Part shown: positions 1-8,295 of the stretch, piece by piece
Layout: each line of letters opens with the position of its first letter
Position numbering within the stretch: position 1 is the first letter of the stretch
Source: Ignavibacteriota bacterium
GTDB taxonomy: Bacteria; Bacteroidota; Ignavibacteria; Ignavibacteriales; Ignavibacteriaceae
Length of the DNA: 64,000 bases
Assembly (NCBI GenBank): GCA_013285425.1
Contig: CP053447.1
Location: 1,556,001 to 1,620,000 of the forward strand
Reading direction: 5' to 3'
Program-made: the position numbers and the translations under genes
Notes under the pieces: generated by a model
Databases searched by the model: none
Seen by the model: only the letters and a program-made list of their open reading frames with translations
Told to the model about the DNA's origin: nothing

Positions 1-3000
1 AGTAGTCCTCACCGGTTAAAGCATAGCCAGATCCTTTGCTTACCTTGATTTTTTGAATTTTAGATTCTGCTTCATTCAATATCAATTGGTTAATTCTATA
101 CTTTGAACTGTTATGATAAATTATGTTTGTTGGTCCAAACTCTCTCAGAGCTAAAAATCTTGATCTTGAGATATACTCACCATCTTCATCACTTTCCGCA
201 ACATAAGCTCTGACTGGTAACCGTGTAAAGTTATAACCCGGGAAGAATCCTTCTGATGCAAGATATCTGTAGGGATAGAACTCTGAGAAACTCTTCCCAC
301 CATCAGCTTTTCTATTTAATAGGAGATCTATTTGCTTGTTGGCTTGTTTCTGCTCAGCATAAGCAGCTCTTTTTTCTTTAGAATCATTCGTGAAGTTTGG
401 ATTCGTAATAATTTCCTGAGCTTTAATTATCTGTCTGCTTGCTGATTTATATAATTCACGCCATCTATCCAATGCACGATCAAATTTCTCAGGTGTGTTT
501 CTGACTTCTCTTCTAATCCAGTCATCATTATACCAGGTATGTTGAGCAAGTAGAACTGGTTCAAAATCTTTTATAGCATTTTTGAAATTATTAAATACTA
601 TTTCTCTTCTTTCTTCATTAATAGTAATGTGATCCCTGATTGAGTTCCTTACAGGTAATTTAGCCAGATCATCTATATCAACTATCAGTTCCATTGATTT
701 ATCAATTGCATCTAATCCTACCTCTGCCATATATAAACTATGAAGATGTGTTTTAAGAAGTTCTTCATTCAGCAAATCAAGTCTCGGTGCTTGTACAACT
801 CCGGATACCATATCTGTTGGATTGGCAAAATAATGTTGATCGTGCGGCGAGAAATTAGAACAAAACGTGAATATCAATGCAGCTTGCCCGCTTCTGCCTG
901 CTCTACCTCCTCTTTGCGCGTAGTTTGCGGGATTTGGAGGAACGTTTCTCATATGAACTATATTCAGGGTTGCTATATCGATACCCAACTCCATCGTTGG
1001 CGAACAGCATAGTAAGCTTATATCGCCTTTTCTGAAACCGTTTTCTCTAACAATCCTGTCCTCATTTTTTATCTGAGCAGTATGTTCATAGGATACCATA
1101 TTCTTAAATTCATTAAATGGCATCTCATAAAATTTCTTAAAAAACTGATTAACGTTTGGTCTGTATTGTTTATAAGAGAACAGTCTTACTTTATCAGCCC
1201 TTACATTTTCGCCATCACCTTTACTCCAAAGAATTTGACTTACATTTAACTGATACAGTGGGATCTTCTTACCTGCTGAGTTGATCTCAACTTTTGATAG
1301 ATATCCTGCTTTCGCTAGTTCATCCAATAACTCATAAACTAAATCAGCATAGTTTTTTGAATCTACCAACAAATTATTCTGCTTGGCAGTGAGTCTGATA
1401 TACTTACCAAAATAACTCTGCAATCCAAGACTAATAGTAAAAATATCAGCATAAGAATTTATTGCTTCTAATCTGGCATATGCTGGTAAAGGAATATCTT
1501 CTCTTTTATTCAATCCCCAGGAGGATTTTACTTTTTCTCTTATGACATTTTTTAATCTGCTGATCTCATTTTTTTCAAGTATGTTATGTTTCAAAACATA
1601 ATTCTTCCTGAAGTAATCTAAAACCTGTATTATAAATTCCAGTCTATCATCAAAACTCAGATTCTGTGTTAATCTAATTTCGTCTTTGAACCTCCCTCTT
1701 TCAATTGTTTCATCAAGGTATTTATAATCAATAGTTAATAATCCACATTGCTCAAGATTAGGAAGTGTGACTCGCCAACCTCTTTTAAGATCATAAAGTA
1801 TCCGATAGGTAAGCATATTTATGAATGCTTCTTCATTCTCCCTGGTTTGAGCCGGATAATCACCTGATGAAGGTTGTGTTGCAAATTCTGATTGGGGTAA
1901 GTTTAATTCAGCAAAAACTTTTCTAGCGATATTAGAATAGTCAAGCTTATTTTCGGGTTCGTTTACAAGTGCTTGATAAATGGCCGATCTGATTCTTCCT
2001 ATTTTATAATAATCGTTAAAATGCCCAGCCTGGAGTGCTGCATCCTGCCTGTTATCAGTAAAACTTAAAAGTTTTTGTTCTGTATAACCAACTCCATCAT
2101 TATGCAAAGCTTTAATCATAGATATTGAGAGTACCGAGGTTGAAGTACTTCGACCTTCAACACCTAATTTTGAAAGCTTAGTAGATTCATTAGTTTTCTT
2201 ATCATAGAAAACACCACAGGTAGGATCAAATAATAATGGAAATGAAATATACCAACCGGACAGAGGTAGTGATGAATCGGTTTCTGAAAAACTACCATAT
2301 TCATCGAAATATATTTTCTGAGGGATGCTGTTTTTGTAATTCTTCTTAATAGAAATATCACCATTGCGTCTTATATTTAACCAGGTATCCGGGAGCTTTG
2401 CAATATCTTCCGGCTGCCAGAGTTCATTGGATTCATCAAATATCAAATATCCAATATCTAGATCGTCATCAAGATCATCGATATCCCGATCTGTGAATTC
2501 TCTTGGTATTAACTTACTTGATGAATAATCCTTCCTGGCACAAACAAATTCATAGCCGGAAATTCTGCTAAAAACAAGATTGAAAAATGGTTTTTGTTTT
2601 CTTTGATCATCCAGTTTATAGGGAGTATAATCAAGTGATATATCACGCTCATCCGGATTATCTAAAGTAACATACACACTTCCAGTCTGCGAAATGAACT
2701 GATGAATCTTAAATGGAAGTATTGCAGGATCATCTTTAGATTTATTTGAATTATATACATTAACCGCTTTTAAAAGCTCGACAATCCTTTTCTCACAAAG
2801 ATTAACTTCAACATTAGTAAACTCTGACAATTTGGATGCAATATCCTGCTGAGTAAGTGGTTTTCTTCTAAGAACTTCCTCTTTGGTGTCGTCTATTGCA
2901 CAATTTTTCTCAATCCATAAAGTAAGTGGATTATTAAATAAATCCTCACTGATCGGCTTGAATTCATCTTTACCTGAAACAACTTCAGCCAGTTCCGTTT

Positions 3001-3922
3001 TCGTAGGTAAATTCTTTTGCGGGAATCCGGATATTAAAGTTTCATTAATGATTTGTTCGGTCGTAAATGGTTCACCAAATATCTTACTTGCTACTTCAGC
3101 AACCTTTGATTTTTGTTCATCATACGATTCCCCTGAAACCATAGTTGCAGAAGTACCCATAAAAACAAGATTATTTCTTGTCAATGATTTAATTCTTCTA
3201 ATCAACAAAGAAACATCAGCTCCCTGCCGACCTCTGTAAGTGTGCAATTCATCAAACACCACAAATTTCACTTTATCAATCAGGGATTCCCTTAATTGTC
3301 TCTCGCCAAATCTGGTCATTATTAATTCCAACATCATATAATTGGTCAGAATTATATCTGGAGGATCTTTAACAATTTTTTCTTTTTCGTCTTTACTTTC
3401 CTGGCCGGTGTATTGTTTATAAGTTATTGGAAATTGTTGTTTGGTTTTTGCCTCGTAAATCTCTTTATACTTATTAAACTCTTCAGTCTGAGAATTAATC
3501 AGTGCATTCATAGGATAAACTATCAATGCTTTGATACCATCCTGTGAAGGGTCGTTAAATAAATAATTAAAAATTGTGGCTATGTAAGTGAGCGATTTAC
3601 CCGAGCCTGTACCTGAAGTAACTATGAAGGATTTGTCCCGAACTCCTAATTTTATTGCATCTGCCTGATGTCTGTATAAACTATAACCACTAAAAATATT
3701 TTCAAGCTGCTGATTTATTATTTTTTTATTACAAAGCTCGCTAACAGAATCACCCAATGCATATGATGGGTTAAAATGAATAAGGGGTTGCGGCCATAAT
3801 TTATGGGAATTAAAATACTGTTCCACCTCACCCTTAATTCTCTCATCAGCAATATCGATGAAACTAGAAATGTATTCTGAGTATTCGTTGATTATATCTG
3901 AGTGAATTTTGAAAACGTTCAT
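1..3922 (-). CDS. Giant SF2 DEAD/DEAH-type helicase, C-terminus cut by window edge
   Basis: This open frame of more than 1,300 codons starts at an ATG with an AAGGA site six bases upstream and runs off the left edge, so the C-terminus is missing. It shows Walker A (GTGSGKS near residue 105), a DELH box in FVVFDELHTYRGRQGAD (near 222), motif III GTSAT (near 257) and, only near residue 1000, motifs V/VI (TMELGIDIA and QRGGRAGRSGQ). The roughly 700 residues between the two RecA halves are far more than in ordinary SF2 helicases. The C-terminal stretch LASEGFFPGYNFTRLPV resembles the part of large COG1205/DrmA-like helicases that precedes DUF1998 (recalled, not searched). It lies 27 bp after a GIY-YIG gene in an apparent operon. 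I infer a phage-defence helicase; a repair helicase is the alternative. Confidence 0.85.
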   Translation of the reverse strand, partial: MNVFKIHSDIINEYSEYISSFIDIADERIKGEVEQYFNSHKLWPQPLIHFNPSYALGDSVSELCNKKIINQQLENIFSGYSLYRHQADAIKLGVRDKSFIVTSGTGSGKSLTYIATIFNYLFNDPSQDGIKALIVYPMNALINSQTEEFNKYKEIYEAKTKQQFPITYKQYTGQESKDEKEKIVKDPPDIILTNYMMLELIMTRFGERQLRESLIDKVKFVVFDELHTYRGRQGADVSLLIRRIKSLTRNNLVFMGTSATMVSGESYDEQKSKVAEVASKIFGEPFTTEQIINETLISGFPQKNLPTKTELAEVVSGKDEFKPISEDLFNNPLTLWIEKNCAIDDTKEEVLRRKPLTQQDIASKLSEFTNVEVNLCEKRIVELLKAVNVYNSNKSKDDPAILPFKIHQFISQTGSVYVTLDNPDERDISLDYTPYKLDDQRKQKPFFNLVFSRISGYEFVCARKDYSSSKLIPREFTDRDIDDLDDDLDIGYLIFDESNELWQPEDIAKLPDTWLNIRRNGDISIKKNYKNSIPQKIYFDEYGSFSETDSSLPLSGWYISFPLLFDPTCGVFYDKKTNESTKLSKLGVEGRSTSTSVLSISMIKALHNDGVGYTEQKLLSFTDNRQDAALQAGHFNDYYKIGRIRSAIYQALVNEPENKLDYSNIARKVFAELNLPQSEFATQPSSGDYPAQTRENEEAFINMLTYRILYDLKRGWRVTLPNLEQCGLLTIDYKYLDETIERGRFKDEIRLTQNLSFDDRLEFIIQVLDYFRKNYVLKHNILEKNEISRLKNVIREKVKSSWGLNKREDIPLPAYARLEAINSYADIFTISLGLQSYFGKYIRLTAKQNNLLVDSKNYADLVYELLDELAKAGYLSKVEINSAGKKIPLYQLNVSQILWSKGDGENVRADKVRLFSYKQYRPNVNQFFKKFYEMPFNEFKNMVSYEHTAQIKNEDRIVRENGFRKGDISLLCCSPTMELGIDIATLNIVHMRNVPPNPANYAQRGGRAGRSGQAALIFTFCSNFSPHDQHYFANPTDMVSGVVQAPRLDLLNEELLKTHLHSLYMAEVGLDAIDKSMELIVDIDDLAKLPVRNSIRDHITINEERREIVFNNFKNAIKDFEPVLLAQHTWYNDDWIRREVRNTPEKFDRALDRWRELYKSASRQIIKAQEIITNPNFTNDSKEKRAAYAEQKQANKQIDLLLNRKADGGKSFSEFYPYRYLASEGFFPGYNFTRLPVRAYVAESDEDGEYISRSRFLALREFGPTNIIYHNSSKYRINQLILNEAESKIQKIKVSKGSGYALTGEDY

Positions 3923-3949
3923 TTTAATCCTTACTTCGGCAGTAGATCT

Positions 3950-4447
3950 TTAACCAGCAATATTTGCAAATGGTTTTTTGTAATAATGATTTTCAAATTG
4001 TTGAATTAGATTTTTCTCTACTTCTCTTGGATCCTCGGTGATCAATGTCTTCCAACAGATTTTTAATTTTCGATTGTTCTTTAGTTGCCAGATTAAACGC
4101 CCTCCCCAATGGCCTACCGGCTGTCCTTGTCCAAATTTCATAAATTGTCTCAATCGTTTTTTGAGAGTTGCGTCAGAAGCGCCTCCACCAGCTTGTCCAA
4201 TGTAGACCACCAAAGTTTTTTCTACCCACTTACTTTGGAGATCTGGGACTGATACAGTAGGATTTTTACCTTTGAAATGTCCGCCAACGCTCTGCGAAAG
4301 AAATTCAGGGTTTAGCTCATCTGTTAATACGAAATAAATTCCTTTTCTCTCTGGGACATTTGTACAGTTATTATTCATAAGGGATTGGATTTCTTCGAAG
4401 CCAAAGAAACCAGCTGATTTTATTTCGGTAAGATTATCGAAAAGCAT
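3950..4447 (-). CDS. GIY-YIG nuclease-like protein paired with the giant helicase
   Basis: This 165-residue protein shows the GIY-YIG signature: GIY at 36-38, VVYIGQAGG with YIG at 82-84, a basic helix KKRLRQF with the expected Arg near 98, a Glu in REVEKNLIQQFE (142-144) and a terminal Asn near 162. Active GIY-YIG nucleases use the two Tyr, Arg, Glu and often Asn, so the active site looks complete. An AAAGG site lies six bases before the ATG. It is the first gene of a two-gene minus-strand operon with the large helicase. GIY-YIG folds also occur in repair (UvrC, Slx1) and restriction; the helicase partner makes a defence role the most natural inference. Confidence 0.75.
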   Translation of the reverse strand: MLFDNLTEIKSAGFFGFEEIQSLMNNNCTNVPERKGIYFVLTDELNPEFLSQSVGGHFKGKNPTVSVPDLQSKWVEKTLVVYIGQAGGGASDATLKKRLRQFMKFGQGQPVGHWGGRLIWQLKNNRKLKICWKTLITEDPREVEKNLIQQFENHYYKKPFANIAG

Positions 4448-4740
4448 ATGAACCTTTCCAGATAAAAATAAGTTTGTTAAAATTATTTGCCTTACCCACC
4501 AACTCGGCGCTTAGGAAGGATTCTTTGCAGGACTTGCTCATAGTGTCAGCAACTTTCCAATCATTACTGTTTAAAATAACAATTAGTCTAATCTAAGTGA
4601 AGTATTTTATTTGAGAATTTTCAAAGCAGGCCTAAAAACCTGAAGGCCGGAATTTCTTAAATCAAATTAAAAAATTTCAATAAATTTTCGGTATAAGAAT
4701 CCTGTAATGACTTACCAAATAATTACAGTAGGAGTTCTTA
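4448..4740. promoter_or_regulatory. Divergent promoter region with inverted-repeat operator candidate
   Basis: This 293-bp gap separates the minus-strand nuclease/helicase operon from the plus-strand sigma-like gene. CTGTAAT at 4702-4708 and ATTACAG at 4722-4728 form a perfect 7-bp inverted repeat with centres 20 bp apart, ending 12 bp before the TTG start at 4741. That spacing suits a dimeric repressor or activator. No regulator is identified. A minus-strand 35-codon frame from 4541 exists but has no supporting evidence. Confidence 0.4.
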
Positions 4741-5301
4741 TTGTCCTGGGAAGAGCTATACCCGATAGTAGCTGATCAAGCATATTGGGCGGTGATGCGA
4801 TATGATCCAAGACGAAAAGATAAAATTCAAGAACTAGTTTGCCAGAGCTATGAAAAGTTCATCCGTGATAAAGCATCCGAGAAGGAAATTAAGAAACAGG
4901 ATTACAAGTGCTTTATTACTCAGAGAGCAAAGGAAGTTGACCAGAGAAGCTTCTGCAAAAAAGGTTACGGAGGTACATCTACTATTGATCCACTTTCTTT
5001 CTATAGAAGAAGACCTGATGTTGAAACTGAAATTGTTGAGTTTGATGAATGGATGACAAATAAGCCTTGGAGAAAAGAAGCAGTTGAAGAACAGATGTCA
5101 TTCAACGTGGACTTTAAGAACTGGCAAGCAACATTAACCACACGGGAGCATACCATACTAACCCACCTGATTCAAGGATACAAAGCAAAAGACATTGCTG
5201 AAATCCTTCACACCACATATCAAGCCGTAAGAACCATCATCAGCAAATTAAAACAAATGTTCCTGGAATATTTTCGTCTGGAAGAATTCGCTTATCCTTA
5301 A
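4741..5301 (+). CDS. Sigma-factor-like / HTH transcription regulator of the phage-like run
   Basis: This 186-residue protein starts at TTG, preceded by AGTAGGAG. The N-terminal half is basic and resembles a degenerate sigma region 2 (for example YKCFITQRAKEVDQRSF). The C-terminal 60 residues form a sigma region 4/LuxR-type helix-turn-helix: LTTREHTILTHLIQGYKAKD followed by IAEILHTTYQAVRTIISKLK. Such small ECF-like factors serve as middle or late transcription activators in phages and elements. It stands alone between an operator-like inverted repeat and a terminator over its stop codon. The family assignment is by eye. Confidence 0.65.
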   Translation: MSWEELYPIVADQAYWAVMRYDPRRKDKIQELVCQSYEKFIRDKASEKEIKKQDYKCFITQRAKEVDQRSFCKKGYGGTSTIDPLSFYRRRPDVETEIVEFDEWMTNKPWRKEAVEEQMSFNVDFKNWQATLTTREHTILTHLIQGYKAKDIAEILHTTYQAVRTIISKLKQMFLEYFRLEEFAYP

Positions 5302-5326
5302 TCGCTTTTTGCGGTTGAGGATTTTT
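5296..5326 (+). terminator. Rho-independent terminator over the sigma-like gene stop
   Basis: CCTTAATCGC (5296-5305) pairs with GCGGTTGAGG (5311-5320) over all ten positions, two of them G-U pairs. The loop is TTTTT and the tail ATTTTT. The stop codon of the sigma-like gene lies inside the stem. Confidence 0.75.
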
Positions 5327-5353
5327 AAGTTAAAAATTTTTTAGAAAGAAACG

Positions 5354-5491
5354 ATGAGAAAGGTAGCAAATAAAATGCGAGTGGATAGAAAAAAAGTAAT
5401 AGGATACGCAAAGCTGGCAGGTAGAATAGTTTTTGAACTGGTGACGGTTGTAATTCTTAAACGATGGAAAGGAAAATGGCTTTGGAAATAA
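5354..5491 (+). CDS. Small basic protein, 45 aa, upstream of gam-like gene
   Basis: A 45-codon frame starts at ATG after AGAAAG and ends 28 bp inside the longest form of the next gene. The product is strongly basic with a hydrophobic middle (LAGRIVFELVTVVIL) and ends in WKGKWLWK. The overlap with the Gam-like start suggests translational coupling. I do not recognise a family; it could be a small phage accessory protein or a chance frame. Confidence 0.4.
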   Translation: MRKVANKMRVDRKKVIGYAKLAGRIVFELVTVVILKRWKGKWLWK

Positions 5492-6042
5492 ATTTTCTCG
5501 ATGAACTTATTCAGCAGGCAGAACAGAAAGAAGAACAGCAGACAGAGGCATACTTTGATCTGCTGCTTCTTGCTGTAAAGAAGCTCAGTTCACAGATTGA
5601 GTACAACTTCCACGAAGCTGAGAAGGAATGTTCTATGATCAACAACTTCGTTCTTCATAAGAACACACAGCTTCAGGAACGCATTAAATGGCTTGAGCTT
5701 AAGCTTGAGGCATTTATCAGGGAAAGAGGAGAAAAGACAATCGCTCTTCCGAACGGAACACTTAAGATGCATAAGAAACCTGATAAAGTTGAGATCGAGG
5801 ATCTTGAGCTGTTCCTAAAGAAAGCAAAACCCGAGATGTTAACAGTTGTTCCTGAGCAGGTTAAGCCTGATCTGAATAAGATCAAAGCTTACATTAAAAC
5901 AAAACCTGTTCCTGCTGGAATAAAACTGATCGAAGGCAAAGAAGAATTTAGCTATAAACTAAACGGAGAAGAAAGTAATGGCAGAAAGAAAGAAACTGGA
6001 GCTCGAACTGAACAAGAGCCAGACCTTAGAGCTGTTGTTTGA
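5464..6042 (+). CDS. Gam-like host-nuclease inhibitor family protein
   Basis: This 192-residue protein resembles the Mu Gam-like family. It has a long N-terminal amphipathic helix (about 30-85, coiled-coil-like), then IALPNGTLKMHKKPDKVEIE, then VKPDLNKIKAYIKTKPVPAG, which is the segment order I recall for Gam-like proteins. Such proteins bind DNA ends and shield them from host exonucleases. A second ATG at 5476 is preceded by GGAAAGG and may be the true start. It overlaps the next gene by 65 bp in another frame. The context is a phage-derived or element operon. Confidence 0.65.
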   Translation: MERKMALEINFLDELIQQAEQKEEQQTEAYFDLLLLAVKKLSSQIEYNFHEAEKECSMINNFVLHKNTQLQERIKWLELKLEAFIRERGEKTIALPNGTLKMHKKPDKVEIEDLELFLKKAKPEMLTVVPEQVKPDLNKIKAYIKTKPVPAGIKLIEGKEEFSYKLNGEESNGRKKETGARTEQEPDLRAVV

Positions 6043-6430
6043 TGAACCGATTTCAGGACAAAGCAGATATGGTCCTTACTGGATGTACACACTGAAAGAA
6101 CAGAGCGGTGAGGAAGTCCTGTTCTTTGCACCTGAAGAAGTAAACGAACAGATCAAGACCTTGAAGAAGGGTGACAGATTTGAGATAACCAAACTTGCCG
6201 AGCAGAAAGGAACAAAGATCGTAACGAAGTATGACGTTAAGATTAAACAGCAGATACCAACCAATAACAACCATCAGGTACAGAAAGACAATTACTTCGA
6301 TGCGATGTTGTCGTCCTATCAGGATGCACTGAAGATTCAAGAGCAGCTTAATGGTATGGTTGATGTGAACAGGATAGCAATAACTCTGTTTATTGCAAGA
6401 AGTAAAATCACTCCCAACGGATACAATTAG
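5978..6430 (+). CDS. Small phage-type DNA-metabolism protein, possibly OB-fold
   Basis: This 150-residue protein starts at ATG after GGAGAAGAAAGT, inside the end of the Gam-like gene. The central part is beta-rich and resembles an OB-like or hybrid barrel (VLFFAPEEVNEQIKTLKKGD then RFEITKLAEQKGTKIVTKYD), followed by a polar linker and a helical tail. Small proteins of this kind beside Gam are often single-strand DNA-binding or recombination accessory proteins. That role is inferred from position; I see no diagnostic motif. Confidence 0.5.
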   Translation: MAERKKLELELNKSQTLELLFDEPISGQSRYGPYWMYTLKEQSGEEVLFFAPEEVNEQIKTLKKGDRFEITKLAEQKGTKIVTKYDVKIKQQIPTNNNHQVQKDNYFDAMLSSYQDALKIQEQLNGMVDVNRIAITLFIARSKITPNGYN

Positions 6431-6440
6431 GGAGTAAAAT

Positions 6441-6614
6441 ATGCCAGAAGAAATCTATGTGTTCATTGAAAACGGCAGAATTACAGAGATTAAAACTGAA
6501 ACAAAGAATATCAAAATAATAATCATCAATCTAGATATACGAAAGAAAGGTGAAGAACCAATAATCGAGTTCTATGAAACAGAGCTAAAAAAAAGAGAGT
6601 TCTCACTAAACTGA
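6441..6614 (+). CDS. Hypothetical 57-aa protein, last gene of phage-like operon
   Basis: This 57-codon frame begins 11 bp after the previous stop, with a GGGAG site. It encodes a beta-strand-rich small protein (IYVFIENGRITEIKTETKNI) ending in a basic tail. The tight spacing and ribosome site support it as real. No family is recognised. It is followed by a clear terminator. Confidence 0.55.
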   Translation: MPEEIYVFIENGRITEIKTETKNIKIIIINLDIRKKGEEPIIEFYETELKKREFSLN

Positions 6615-6641
6615 AGGACTTGTTCAGACTGTTCAAACTTT

Positions 6642-6675
6642 AATGCCAGGCAACTTGTCTGGCATTTTTATTTAT
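6642..6675 (+). terminator. Rho-independent terminator after phage-like operon
   Basis: AATGCCAG (6642-6649) pairs with CTGGCATT (6659-6666) around a 9-base loop, followed by TTTATTTATTT. It ends the plus-strand run from the Gam-like gene. Confidence 0.8.
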
Positions 6676-6691
6676 TTACAAAGGAGTTGCA

Positions 6692-6964
6692 ATGAAATAT
6701 TTATTTGCATTAGTGTTTTTACTCTTCATCAGCTGCAGTTCATCAAATGAAATAAGCTGGACTGAAGATAATGAATATGTTATCATTCTGCTGAATGAAA
6801 TTAACCTGCAAGTTGAAACCTATTATGCAGAGATAACTCTTGAATCAGGTAGAAGAATAGCTATTGAACTTGGACTGCCAGATGAAGTTAGAAAGTTCAG
6901 AATAAAAAATAACTTTGGAAATTTTAATGATATCAAGCTGTACACCAATCTTGATCTGGAATAA
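6692..6964 (+). CDS. Small secreted lipoprotein, function unknown
   Basis: This 90-residue protein has a perfect AAAGGAG site and a type II signal peptide: MKYLFALVFLLFISC with the lipobox Cys at residue 15, followed by SSSNE. The mature part is about 75 residues, acidic and beta-rich. No family is recognised. It sits alone between a terminator and a hairpin. Confidence 0.65.
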   Translation: MKYLFALVFLLFISCSSSNEISWTEDNEYVIILLNEINLQVETYYAEITLESGRRIAIELGLPDEVRKFRIKNNFGNFNDIKLYTNLDLE

Positions 6965-6983
6965 GGAGGGTAAGCCTCCTTAT
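6961..6983 (+). repeat. Perfect 9-bp hairpin after lipoprotein gene
   Basis: ATAAGGAGG (6961-6969) and CCTCCTTAT (6975-6983) form a perfect stem with a 5-base loop, overlapping the lipoprotein stop. No T-run follows, so it is a weak terminator or an mRNA-stabilising hairpin. Its right arm also overlaps the upstream end of the recombinase relic. Confidence 0.55.
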
Positions 6984-6985
6984 AG

Positions 6986-7160
6986 CTCAAAAATTTCAGA
7001 AAGTTATTCGTGCAATTGGATTGAATGATAAAATTCATTTTCTTTGCGTCATTCTTTTGCTTCGTTGTTGGTTCAAAGAGGAGTTTCCTTATATGTGGTC
7101 AAAGAATTGTTAGGGCATGAAAATTTGATTACTACACAAATTTAATCACACTTGCTGAAA
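6986..7160 (+). pseudogene. Relic of tyrosine recombinase/integrase C-terminal domain
   Basis: One frame reads QKVIRAIGLNDKIHF up to about 7040. After a frame change, another reads SLRHSFASLLVQRGVSLYVV then KELLGHENLITTQI. This is the catalytic end of XerC/D-type recombinases, with the RH box and the conserved LLGH. The next codon is TAA (7143-7145) followed by codons for SHLLKQNL. Intact relatives read TTQIYSHL, so the stop occupies the catalytic Tyr position and differs from TAT by one base. The N-terminal part is absent. The frame change, the stop and the missing N-terminus show a dead gene. Confidence 0.8.
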
Positions 7161-7824
7161 CAGAATTTAAGGGAAGCGGTGAATTTACTTTAGGGATTGT
7201 AATTAATTCATACTTTTTAGGTTTACCAAGGAAAATGACCCTTTCTAAACTTAATAAGCTAACTAAATTACTCTGTAATTTTCCTAATGTTTTGTGACCG
7301 ATATTCTTTTCTTTCTTAAGTTCGTCATAATTAATGTTTAATAGATCATAAATGATCTTGAGTTTTTTCTTTTCATTGATGTACTCATTGATTTTCTTTG
7401 GTATTTCGATACAAGATAAATCTTTATAGACAAAATTGAAGTTTAATCTTGTGGTTCTAAAAAATCCCTTAATGAAGGGAAAATATGTAACCACAATGTT
7501 ACCTTCAAATTCTAAATTTCTAAAAAAGTCTCTCATATTGTCTAAATGATCTATAATTATTTTTCGTGATTCTACAATTGTTCTTATTCCAATATTTCTG
7601 CAGCGTATGATTTTACTTAATTTAGTATTTAATAATTTTTCCAAAGATACAATACCTTGTTTATGAGCAAAACACTTTAATCTGAATGGCAAATCAATGC
7701 TATTTATTTTTATTTCTGTCAATAAGGTATTTTTTAGGGTAATGGCATCCTTCTCACAAAAAAAATTTGATCTTCTTACAAGTTTAACAATATCTTCAAA
7801 GCTATTAATTCCGGTAGTATCCAT
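7132..7824 (-). CDS. Protein with two RpoA-CTD-like helix-hairpin-helix modules
   Basis: This 230-residue protein contains two segments that match the alpha-CTD/HhH pattern of RNA polymerase alpha. The first is GIVSLEKLLNTKLSKIIRCR followed by NIGIRTI. The second is YDELKKEKNIGHKTLGKLQ. Such modules bind DNA or transcription partners. The C-terminal 40 residues are beta-rich. Its last bases overlap the recombinase relic, so it may belong to the left mobile region. Free-standing RpoA-CTD-like proteins are rarely characterised; a role in transcription or DNA binding is inferred. Confidence 0.55.
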   Translation of the reverse strand: MDTTGINSFEDIVKLVRRSNFFCEKDAITLKNTLLTEIKINSIDLPFRLKCFAHKQGIVSLEKLLNTKLSKIIRCRNIGIRTIVESRKIIIDHLDNMRDFFRNLEFEGNIVVTYFPFIKGFFRTTRLNFNFVYKDLSCIEIPKKINEYINEKKKLKIIYDLLNINYDELKKEKNIGHKTLGKLQSNLVSLLSLERVIFLGKPKKYELITIPKVNSPLPLNSVSASVIKFV

Positions 7825-7840
7825 TTTAACTTCTCACTTT

Positions 7841-8254
7841 TTAGAGTATTCTGAACCTTCCATCTAAAAAATCATTTGGATTATTCGGATCAAAGTATCC
7901 TTCTTCTTTATCTGCATATGCAGCAGGATTATTATCAAAAACTTTTTTGCAGGTTACACAACAGAAATAATATTTCTCGTTTTTATAAATACTCATACCT
8001 TTTGCATCGTCTATATTAATTCTTTCGCCACACACAGGGTCTCTTTCCCAATCAACTTTATTAGGATTTTTCTCACCCTTTTTGTTTTCAGGAATGCTAT
8101 CAATATACTTATCCATATTTTTATCGAACTCCTCTTTACAAGTCTCACAACAGAAATAGTATTTCTCACCATTTACTTCACTTACCTTACATCCTTCAGT
8201 AGTTATTAGGTACATCCCGCAAACAACATCACGTATAAAATTTTTTTGATTCAT
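7841..8254 (-). CDS. Double YHS-domain metal-binding protein
   Basis: This 137-residue protein carries two YHS modules: DVVCGMYL...KYYFCCETCKEEF near the N-terminus and RDPVCGERI...KYYFCCVTCKKVF further on. Each provides a VCG Cys and a CCxxC cluster, a known metal-binding arrangement found in CopA-type ATPases and copper chaperones. It has no signal peptide, so it is probably cytosolic. It is the last gene of the minus-strand copper run after the cupredoxin and CopA, which suggests copper buffering or delivery. Confidence 0.8.
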   Translation of the reverse strand: MNQKNFIRDVVCGMYLITTEGCKVSEVNGEKYYFCCETCKEEFDKNMDKYIDSIPENKKGEKNPNKVDWERDPVCGERINIDDAKGMSIYKNEKYYFCCVTCKKVFDNNPAAYADKEEGYFDPNNPNDFLDGRFRIL

Positions 8255-8295
8255 TTTATCATCTCCTTTTTATAGAGAAGGACTGCAAAAGAATT

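Noticed and set aside
4437-4541. 35-codon minus-strand frame before the GIY-YIG gene
   Set aside because: Overlaps the next start, has no ribosome site or recognisable product.
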